Assembly: GCA_964035795.1 (NCBI GenBank)
Contig: OZ038320.1
Coordinates: 27,163,705 to 27,227,704, forward strand
Direction: 5' to 3'
Source: Pterobdella sp. o SKG-2022
Taxonomy: Eukaryota; Annelida; Clitellata; Hirudinida; Piscicolidae
DNA: 64,000 bases
Part shown: piece by piece, positions 54,732 to 64,000 of the stretch
Layout of the letters: each line of letters starts with the position of its first letter
Position numbering within the stretch: the first letter of the stretch is position 1
Made by a program: the position numbers and the translations under genes
Notes under the pieces: model-generated
What the model was told of the DNA's origin: nothing
The model's database searches: none
What the model saw: the letters and a program-made list of their open reading frames with translations, nothing else

Positions 54732-56200
54732 TCATATCTTGACAACCTTTTCAAAAGCCACTTTTGGGTTATTCTTCTCTACCTGAAAATGAAAGTTTTG
54801 GTAAATATACAAAAAAATTAGATAAAAAACTTGAATGTGCAACTTATCAAAAAATACACTTAAATTTAAAAATTCAAACCATTTAGTTAAATCGCAAAAA
54901 ATTTTAAACTCAATTGCGGAGATGTTTGATATATTTTTAAAAACAGCAAAGTTTACAGAATGATTATATAAAAAATTCAATAAGTTACATAATACCTGCT
55001 TATATAATAATTATAAGTCACATATGAAGTATAACAGCCTAAACCGAATTGTAAGGTCAACAAACACAAAGTATTTATTTTTAAGACATGAAGCTTATCA
55101 CTTGATAATGTAACTAGTCTTACAAAAAGCTTTGTCTTTTTTAAAAATACTTAGTGTTTGTTGACCATAAAAAGTCAACATATCTTTAATTACCTCTTGT
55201 TTTCCAAGACTCTTATAATCAAAAGAACAATTGTGGGCGTCAGAATACCTATGCTGTCCACAAAATGTGTGGCCACATCTACACCCAAAACCTGATGTGC
55301 ATTTTATATACAATTTTCAACAATTCTTTAAATTTTTTTATTGGATGTTAAAAAAGCAGAACCCACCAGTAAGACCCACTTTTTTGTTGCACATAAAACA
55401 CCTATTTTTCTTATGAGGCTTCTTCTCTTCCTCATCTGGTATTATAGTTACCTCTTTAATAATTTCTTTTACTGCACTCTTTTCTTCAACAATTTTTAAA
55501 ATGGGTGTTTCTTCATTAGACAAATCTGTATGTGGTTCGGACAAATTCTTAAATTTTGGAGGTTAATAATTTATACATTGAAATAATTAATTGTGAACAA
55601 AAAAGATAGAATTACTTTTGGGTTTGAAATTGGTTTCTATATCTTTTTCTTCAATAGCTGTTTTTATTATACTTGTGACCTTTTCTGCTTCACAATTTTC
55701 TGAATTTTCAATGATTTTATCAACATCACTAGTTTCATTAGAACTTGTTGCATTTAATTCTATCTCTTTTTCAAATTCCTCATCCCCACCTTAGATTAAA
55801 TTTAGATTAGAATAAATATAATGAGATAATTATGAATAAACTAACATCCAACAGGATCCACACTAGACTGAATAATTATTCTCTTTGTGGATGTAACTGT
55901 AGTAGATGGTGTGGTTGAAGAACAAGAAGTGATAGAAACGGTTGCAGTAGAATCAATGGCAGTGGTGTTGTGAAAATTCATATTTGAAGTTGATGGAATT
56001 GATTGTGTAGTGTTAGAAGTTGAAACATTTGCGGTAGAGGTTGGTAGAGAAGTAGAAGCTGGTTCGTTCAAATGAAGCCATCTACGCAGACGTTTTTTAA
56101 AACATTGAGAACAAAAGCCTTCATTAGCAGAGCTTCCGTAAAATCCACAACCTTCTTTACACAAACCCTGCATTTCTTGATTACTTTTATTACCCTCCAT
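54732..56200 (-). CDS. ZFAND5/6: A20/AN1 zinc-finger protein, ZFAND5/6 type, 278 aa
   Basis: Exons 55846-56200 (ATG at 56200), 55616-55789, 55367-55525, 55194-55291 and 54732-54782 close exactly at 279 codons. The N-terminal A20 finger is LCKEGCGFYGSSANEGFCSQ then CFKKRLRR, which binds ubiquitin. The middle is Ser/Thr-rich and then acidic. The C-terminal AN1 finger is NRCFMCNKKVGLTG joined over an intron to FGCRCGHTFCGQHRYSDAHN, with the C2-C-C-C-C-H-H-C pattern intact. The end NPKVAFEKVVKI is the family's usual tail. Members link ubiquitinated proteins to the proteasome or the stress response. A MITE sits in the last intron. ZFAND5 and ZFAND6 cannot be told apart here. Confidence 0.93.
55051..55168. 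mobile_element. palindromic MITE in ZFAND intron
   Basis: The left end is GTAAGGTCAACAAACACAAA and the right end holds ACTTAGTGTTTGTTGACC, its inverse with small changes. The copy is about 118 bp. It belongs to the same family as 17153-17297. Confidence 0.65.
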
Positions 56201-57089
56201 TACTTAATTTCAAACTCAAACTATCAATATAAATTGTTTGAGCTTGTTCGAGGCGTATTAAAGGAGTTCAAAACCTGTAAAAACGTATAAAAAATTATTT
56301 TTAACATATGAATATTAACTTGACTTATTGTGAAAGTTTAACATACAACTGCGAATATAATTCGATAACGCAGTTTTAAGTACGCTTGAAATCGTCTTTA
56401 TTACAGGACTTGAAACAAACACTTTTGATTCGAAATTAGTGGAAACTAGCCAAATTAATTTTATTGACATGATTTAAAATAAAAACCTATTTCGCTTATT
56501 GTGCAGACGTATTTATTCAGCCATAGTTATTGACTAACCTTTGTTGAAAAATTATTAGCCAGTCAAACTTTTCGAAATATAGTATTCTTCAACTTTCTTC
56601 AAAAATATCTTATTTAAATATAAATAATAAATATCATAAGATTTCTCAAAATATTAGAGATATTGACGTTCTAACAAATGCTGAATAATATGTTTCATAA
56701 TCTAGGAAACTCTTAACCAAAGACACATCATAATTTTCTTAATCACTGTAGTATAAAAAGTGAAAATATTATTTCTATTTAAAAAATTTCAGTTAAAAAT
56801 AAAATACGAAAATTTTTTCAACTTTAGTCTTCAACAGATAGTTTATAGAAGTGACCAATATGACTGCTCATTTTATTTGAATAAGAAGCTTTCATAAAAT
56901 CTTGAAAATTAACAAACACTTACTTGATTATGAATACTTGTTATCCAAAAACATTATATTTTAAATAAACTCTGTGAAAAATTTGAATTTTTGTTAAAAC
57001 TTATGCTAGACTCATAAGTCAAAAACATAAATCTCATAAACCATTAGATCTAGTATTAGTATAAGTCTTGGGCATGATGTTAAACTGTA
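56201..57089. other. AT-rich intergenic, ZFAND upstream
   Basis: No gene seen. A 5' non-coding exon of the ZFAND gene could be here. Confidence 0.35.
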
Positions 57090-57415
57090 CCAAAGATAGC
57101 GTCTCTAAAGTGAGAAACCATTTCTGTTATAACATGGATAACAGCATGTTTTGGTAACAGGTTTCATTGATATTTGACTTGGCGATGATCTTTGTTTTTT
57201 TGACTAGGATAAAGCAAACCGCCCGAGTGTGGGAACGGTGAATCTTGAATTCGATAATTTCAAGTTGAAAGTTAGCTAGGGTTGACAGCCTATGACAATT
57301 TTTCCCAAATAAATGGCCTTTTTTATGAATTACTCCATTATAATGTCAATAGCCTAAGCTGGCAACTCCAGTTACTGGGACATATGCAGCAGTATAATCT
57401 AATTAAATTAAGCAT
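57090..57415. repeat. interspersed repeat family A, copy 3
   Basis: It follows 22527-22854 over its length (AGCGTCTCTAAAGTGAG, TTGAATTCGATAATTTC, ACTGGGACATATGCAGCA, TATAATCTAA). From 57143 on it is part of the tandem duplication; the matching part is repeated at 57637-57909. Confidence 0.6.
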
Positions 57416-58126
57416 AATTCACTGATTTCTGAGCTTTAGATTTGATTTCAAAAACTGTCATGGAAAAATAAGTCGAAAAATTCTTAGAAAGATTCAAGTC
57501 CACAAATGTTCATCTTCGCGGGGAAAACAATTAATGTTTCAGTCTGTTACAAAACTACTATAACTTACAAAAGCCAACTAACAGTAACATAAGACAACCC
57601 ATCTACTTGTGTTACTGTTATTGCATCTTGATCTTGAGCATGTTTTGGTAACAGGTTTCATTGATATTTGACTTGGCGATGATCTTTGTTTTTTTGACTA
57701 GGATAAAGCAAACCGCCCGAGTGTGGGAACGGTGAATCTTGAATTCGATAATTTCAAGTTGAAAGTTAGCTAGGGTTGACAGCCTATGACAATTTTTCCC
57801 AAATAAATGGCCTTTTTTATGAATTACTCCATTATAATGTCAATAGCCTAAGCTGGCAACTCCAGTTACTGGGACATATGCAGCAGTATAATCTAATTAA
57901 ATTAAGCATAATTCACTGATTTCTGAGCTTTAGATTTGATTTCAAAAACTGTCATGGAAAAATAAGTCGAAAAATTCTTAGAAAGATTCAAGTCCACAAA
58001 TGTTCATCTTCGCGGGGAAAACAATTAATGTTTCAGTCTGTTACAAAACTACTATAACTTACAAAAGCCAACTAACAGTAACATAAGACAACCCATCTAC
58101 TTGTGTTACTGTTATTGCATCTTGAT
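57143..58126. repeat. tandem duplication, two 490-bp units
   Basis: Unit 1 is 57143-57632 and unit 2 is 57637-58126, offset 494 bp, with CTTG between them. Every base compared by eye agrees. Each begins AGCATGTTTTGGTAACAGG and ends TTATTGCATCTTGAT. Confidence 0.9.
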
Positions 58127-60303
58127 ATTACTGATGTTATAGTAATTATCTATAAAACATCAATTTAAAAAATTTTAATAGATTAATTGAAATTTAAGCT
58201 ATAATTTTCGGTAAGTAAGGCCCTAGCTTAATTTTAAATTAATGTATTAAAATGCTTTAAATTTATGTTTTATAGATAATTGCTATATAAAAATACATAA
58301 GATGTTTTTTGAAAAATTACAATTATGTTATAGTATCGTTTCAATTTGACTCAACTTGATTTTTAGTTAATGGGGAAGCTAATCGCTCAAGCATGTTAGA
58401 TACATCTGAATAAGTAAGCCCTATAAGCAGAATGCAAAAGAAAAATTAGCTGACTACTAGCTACCTCAGTTAATTAGATAAGTTCATGCCATCATATGGA
58501 TGAAAGTGAAATTATTCCCAAGAAACATGAAAAACTTGGGAATGCAGGATTTTCTTACGAAAAGTTTTGTGAATTTAGTTTTATAAATACTTCGTGTTTG
58601 CTTACCATAATATTTTTCAGGCTATACTAAGTTATAGAAATTTAGTCAATTTTGCAGAAAAACTAGGAATTTTATGAATACTTAAATTTATAATTTTGAA
58701 TTTAAAAATAAAAAATTTAAACAAACGATTTATCAGCCAAATCGTCCGATGTTTAAACGATTTGTCAATGTACATAAACATTCATGCAATTCAACGATTC
58801 TTCAATATATATAAAATCAATATAAGAAAAAATAGAATTGAGATAGAATCGTATAAATAATAGAAATTTCTGGAAACTTCTTTACGTTTAGAAAAATATA
58901 TTGAATTACAACAATAACACAATACTATGATATAAAATTTGATATTACTCAATGCACATACAGAATCAACCAATCATCTATTAGTAACAACACATTCATT
59001 GTACAATGACTGAAAATTACTGACCCAGTGTTGCAACAATTTAATCTTCGAAAACAAAAGATAAAATGCATTTCCCAAAAAATTAGATATTTCAATATTT
59101 TTGGCGATTTCTAGCTTGAATGGAAAATTATCGAAAAAATCTATATCAGCCAGGTTAATATAAATATAGTTGATAAAAAGACATTGAAATAAATTCAAAA
59201 ATTGAAGTTTAAGAATTTTTAATTAAAAATGATAGTTTCAATTATTGTAACAAGGCAAAGATGGAAAAATTAATTTTAACATAGAGCAAGCGCTTTTTAT
59301 TGTTAAAATGATTGAGAAAAACTAAACAAATTTGAAAGAATTAAAAAAGTATAAATAACGCAGCGCATTTAAAAAAGAAAATATTTATTATAAAAACTTG
59401 TTGAAGGGGAAAAGAAGGGTACTGAATGACCAGTAGATTAAGAGGGACATACCAGCCTGAGTCCCTGAGTGCAAAAGGCTTACAGAAGAGCTACTAGCAG
59501 ATCAGTTGCCGAAACAGGTAGAACATGCTAATAGGGTATCAAATAGAATAAGCCGTGTTTGAGAAAATTTTGAATATTAAAATATAACGTATCTCTGAAT
59601 GCTTGAAAAAAAAAAACAATTAGAATAAATATTTTGTGAAGATAATCAACTTAATTATTTGACCAGTACCTTGCTGACTAGAAAAATAAACAAAAGAATA
59701 TAAAATCATAACTTTCAAATTGTTTGCGTATTTTAATGCCTGACACCAAAAGCTGGGGAGATTGAGATGGCTGAAAAGTTTCCAACAATTTAAGCATGAA
59801 ATAACAGAATTTTGAAAAGCAAAATTTGTATCGAAAATTGACTAATCAACAAAGTCATTCCTAAAAATACATAAATATTCTTAAAAAGATAATAAAGGGA
59901 ATAAAAATTTAAACTTTTATACAAATGAATCAAAAAATTGTGTATATACATATGTATTTTGTAATCAAAGAATTACATTAGACTTGAATTGATTATTAAC
60001 ATAATGACATGAAAAACTCCTAAGAAACTTTAAATAAAGGTATAACAGTATAATAAACTTTAAAAAAATTACTCAATGCTAATAATTTTTGACAAATGAT
60101 TTTATGTAAAAAAATAATTTCCAACGAAAAGTAATATAAAAACAAAAATCTATTTTCTGTATATAATAACTATTAAAACACTCAGTGCTTCAGTGATATT
60201 TCCAAAATTTATTAAATCTGTCAATGCCACAATCACCAAGAGCACACTCAACTTGAAATTTGCGATAAACCCCTTTACAAACCTCGACAATTTGCTTACA
60301 ACA
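58127..60303. other. AT-rich intergenic with a half MITE
   Basis: No gene seen. 58553-58612 resembles one end of the palindromic MITE (TATAAATACTTCGTGTTTGC). The sequence near 59400-59560 is less AT-rich but gives no recognisable protein. The last part is the likely RGS 3' UTR. Confidence 0.4.
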
Positions 60304-63300
60304 CTAAATCAACTTGATCAGTTCTCCTTTATTTTGATTCCCATTATCATCATCATTAACTGCAATAATACATCCAACATCGTCACTACTCGGCGGTATC
60401 ATACGGGAAGATTCTGTGGTAATTTCAGAAGTGGCACATGTATTTGGAAATGTTTTTATTTGGGATATTTTAACAGGAGATGATTGAGTGACAACGTTTG
60501 TGTTATTGGTAACACTTGGAAGGGTAGTGTTTGTATGAGCAAAGATATTTGGAGCTTCAGTGTTGGTGACACACCAAGTGGCTATAGTGCAGGATACTGT
60601 CGATGACAACTCAGTTGTGTTCGCTAAATCTGACGTTAGTTTACTCGTTGATTCAATATTATCCTTTGAGATTTTGGTACCCGTATTAACTAAAGATACA
60701 TGAACGTTAGAAGTTTCTAAAGTTGAGTTTGACACCATTGATTGGTTGTTATTATTATTATTATTATTACAAACAGAAACAGCAGTAGATGAAAAAACGG
60801 AAGTATAATTCCCATTTGTCTTACTTATATTAGAATCTGAGTTATTATTATTATTATTATTATTAGTATTTTTATTATTCGAAGAAACTACTTTTGATGT
60901 GCTAGCAGTGTCACTTTTGGCAGCGCTGGCTGTGTTTCCTTTTGAAAGTGGAATAGCATTGACAACTAGGGTTTTGAAAAGAGAAGAATTTAGAAATCGC
61001 AAAAAAGAATCCCTTTGCATCAATGTGAAGATTTGTTGTTGTGCCTCATCAAATATGCATGCCTGAGGATTTGACATCTCTTGGTTAATCTTCTCGCGTA
61101 CCCGAGAATCTAAACTAACCTGTTTTGAATGACAGTTCAATGATTAAGACAATATTGCTTAGTGATAAAACTTTGATGGTTTTCATAAAATATTTACAAC
61201 ACAGCCATTCTAACAAATATCTATGTCATAAGTATCAAAGGCAGAAACCTCTTTAGGAGACAGTATAGAAATATAATCTTCATATATGGATCGAGCCCTC
61301 TCTTCCCTCAACCTCACATCCTCTAGATTCCTATAATCCTCAATTGCCATCCAAAACAACACATTTTCTTCACTGTATTCTGACTTGAGGTACTCCCCAA
61401 AAATGCGTCTACCTTCTTCAAAGGTGTTGTCATTATTTTTAGGAATATTTAATCTTGAATAATCATAATTATTATGCAAACTTTGAACAATTGCAATTAT
61501 GATAATGAGTTACTTTATAAAACAAGGTTTATACCCTGTTCAAACAATTCTCAACTACTTAAAACTACTAATGTGAGAAAAAGTTGGAAGTTAATAGATT
61601 AAAACCTCAATTAAATAAAATAGCCTGACACAATTGTATAAAAAACAAACAAAAAGTATTTGTCAAACAAAAACATAAAGCTTTTAGCATTATATACTAA
61701 ATAAAACTGAAACACAAACGTGGACTGTGCATGATGGTGTCAAAGGAGGATCGCCATCTGTTCAGTTCCTCCATTGGGAGTCTGTTTGAATGGTGTATAA
61801 AGCTGTTATAAAGTGATAATGTTATAATGGCTCATGAGCATGTGTTGATTGTGTATCTATGAGTCTTTTATGATAGTGCATGATCATGTATTAATCATTT
61901 ATCTGTATGATTGCTTCAAAATATTAAATACTATGTAAATACAACTCCTAACACAGTTAAATACATTTTTTTGATATTCATTGTTGCAGTTTAGAAACTT
62001 ACTGATATTTTTGAGTTTTCATACAAAAACCTTGTTGAGTGAGCTTTATATAGAAATGAAGACAAGTATCCTGCATAACTAAAATGGTTATATAGTCAGA
62101 AGGGTGACACCACCTTTGACATGTAGTATGGATTGGTTATACTTACCACTGAAAAACTGTCTATCATTCATTAACAATTTTTTCTCTTTTTTCAATGATA
62201 ACTATTATACCATGAAATAGTATCATTATTATTCAATGTCTTAGTCATTCATAATGATAATGATGAATTTTACTGCAATGAATTGCGCTCATAAACATGG
62301 TGACTAAATTAGTTACATAAATTGATCAAATTTGAACCTTCAAACAAACTTAGTATTAAACTCAAATGCAGTTTACTATTATAAATTCCATACACTGATA
62401 GTGAGACAACCAAGCAGGTAGATTCAATGTCACCCTTAACATAACACTTTCATGAAGAACTCAAAACTCATTCAAAAAACAATTAATAGATTGTGACATA
62501 GCTTCTAATGAAAATCAAATTTGACTATAAAAAAAATAGCGTTAACTTGTTGTTCAAAATTTCCCTGATAAATCAAATCAACACTTATCTAATAAACATT
62601 TCATTTTGTGAAAAATTTTATGAGTCAGAAAAATTGTTTTATTGAGAAACAAAAATTTATTAACTTCATGATATCATCACTAAGAAAATTAAATTATAAA
62701 AAAATCAATATATAGTTTATATAAGAAATAATAACAAAAAATATTATGTAATTACTTTTCAATTTCATATTTTTTATATTTTAATCACAAAAAATTTGTT
62801 TGACTTATGAATTTGAAGATAAAAGCAATTCTTTGTTTTTACAAATTTAGTGAATTGAACAAAAAACTTGAAAAATCAATTATATTTTATTGATTTTAGT
62901 TTTATATGTAGTTAGATAAATATACTAGTTGAAGTGTATATTAAAAACCTAGAGTTTTCAGTTGTAATATCTTTAGGTTTCTAAAGAAGGTAGTCCATAT
63001 AAGACATTAAAATATTAACAAAGAGTAATGGAAAATTAAAATATTAACATAATTTAATGGACTATTAATTTATTAAAACACAAATTCATAAAGAAAGTAA
63101 TAGAACAAACGAAAGCATGGTGGGATCATTTGCATTTCTAGCTTGCTGAGTGGTTGGTGTTTGTTGGGAATTTCTCTGTGAGAAGCTGGATGTTCTTCTA
63201 CCAGGAAACCTGAAAGAAAAACTTTTCGAATTTTGTGTGCTTTTATATGAGTCTATGACAATAATGCTAAAACGAAGCACCGAGGTTTTATAAAATACAT

Positions 63301-63751
63301 TTAAGGTACAAATTATTTTTCCTAAAAAACCACATTATTAAGTGCATAAATTTATAAATAAACTAAGATTGTTAACTTTTCATTTTATAGTACAATTATG
63401 AAAAGGTGAAAATAAGTTGAAGACTATCTTGATTAAATAATATTTTCCTATCAAAAGTCAATTGATTGATAAAAAAAAGAAAATGTCCATCTACCTGGAG
63501 CATGAAGAACACCAATGAAAACAGCAGTTGGAAACAATCTGGCCTCGGCGATTTATGTCAGGTGAGGGAAGAGGATCATCAGGATAATTGTATGAACTAT
63601 TGTGTTGTGGATTGTCATTGATAGAATTGAGAGATGATGTTGGATTATTGTAATTATAGCTAGTGTTGGGTGATGAGGGTTGGTCAGATGCGAGATGAAT
63701 TGATGGCAGATTAGCTGTTCGGTGTTGTAGTGAAGCAATAGAACTGCTCAT
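60304..63751 (-). CDS. RGS17/19/20: RGS protein of the RZ type (RGS17/19/20-like), 466 aa
   Basis: A GTPase-activating protein for G-alpha, most likely Gz/Gi as in the RZ group. Exons 63495-63751 (ATG at 63751), 63111-63209, 61720-61781, 61249-61415 and 60304-61119 close at 467 codons. The N-terminus holds a cysteine cluster (IVSNCCFHWCSSCS), the palmitoylated string of this group in shortened form. The RGS box runs from ELNRWRSSFDTIMHSP through GRRIFGEYLKSEYSEENVLF, ARSIYEDYISILSPKEVSLD and FDEAQQQIFTLMQRDSFLRF. The EN and the YEDYISILSPKEV...DSRVR block are hallmarks of RGS17/20. Unusual is a C-terminal tail of about 210 residues rich in Asn, Ser and Thr; vertebrate members end soon after the box. 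Small introns apart, a 1.3-kb intron (61782-63110) has no other exon I can see. Confidence 0.93.
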
Positions 63752-63935
63752 TCTGAAAAGTAGTTTGAAAATTATTCATTTGAGATTTTTCAAAATTTCA
63801 GTGATTTCATGGGAAAAAGTATCAATTGAGTTAAACTTTAGCCCTTTGGAGATAATTTGATTCAAAAATAGCATCAAAAAAAATTAAATATAAACATACT
63901 CAACAATCAAGCTATATAAATAATCACCATCTTAC

Positions 63936-64000
63936 CTAACCCAGACGATGGAACAAACGCTGATGGCGGTCCGAAGGAGAAATGGGTTCAGATGGAGATT
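63936..64000 (-). other. probable 5' exon of the RGS gene, partial
   Basis: A clean donor (GGGTTAG|GTAAGAT at 63936/63935) ends a GC-richer stretch that runs off the window edge. The next acceptor is just before the RGS start codon at 63751. It is probably 5' UTR, although one frame stays open into the ATG. Confidence 0.45.

Noticed and set aside
58791..59198. Two small minus-strand ORFs
   Set aside because: Composition is that of random AT-rich DNA (Ile/Phe/Asn/Tyr), with no splice context or recognisable domain.

Overview
The window is nuclear DNA from an animal. Genes are split into many small exons with GT..AG introns, the DNA is very AT-rich, and it carries animal non-LTR retrotransposon, Tc1/mariner and SINE remnants. 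The gene set (ATG2, TM2D3, an RZ-type RGS protein, an A20/AN1 zinc-finger protein, a CCP/kringle receptor, a PDZ-SH3-GUK scaffold) is bilaterian. The small intron-rich invertebrate style suggests a lophotrochozoan such as a leech or another annelid. That placement is inference and unproven.

Layout. 15-2008 (+): a small helical protein that starts with a probable CARD. 3271-21675 (-): a nearly complete ATG2 gene of over 30 exons. Its introns hold a dead LINE (10.1-13.2 kb), a tRNA-derived SINE, a palindromic MITE and several short palindrome/ATC repeats. 22.1-22.9 kb: LINE and repeat debris. 23503-41825 (-): a giant single-pass receptor with a signal peptide, two poly-threonine tracts (about 170 and 340 residues), a SEA-like region, a kringle, an F-type-lectin/discoidin-like region, a WSC/PAN-like module, about 22 CCP (sushi) domains, one TM helix and a basic tail. 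A Tc1/mariner copy and another LINE relic sit in one of its introns. 43024-44741 (-): TM2D3. 45-48 kb: intergenic, with a LINE 3' end, an (ATT)n tract and one orphan exon. 48159-53960 (-): a scaffold joining ankyrin repeats to a PDZ-SH3-guanylate-kinase unit. 54732-56200 (-): a ZFAND5/6-type protein. 57-58 kb: an interspersed repeat caught in a 490-bp tandem duplication. 60304-63751 (-): an RGS17/19/20-type protein with a long Asn/Thr/Ser tail.

Exon joins were worked out by hand from splice-site consensus, reading-frame phase and remembered family architecture. For RGS, ZFAND, TM2D3, the CARD gene and most of ATG2 the phases close exactly. For the ankyrin-MAGUK gene they close only if a 20-A run is one base short. 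The two most unusual items are the mucin-like CCP receptor and the ankyrin-PDZ-SH3-GUK scaffold. There is no sign of an operon or a shared pathway; the genes look like independent neighbours, almost all on the minus strand.
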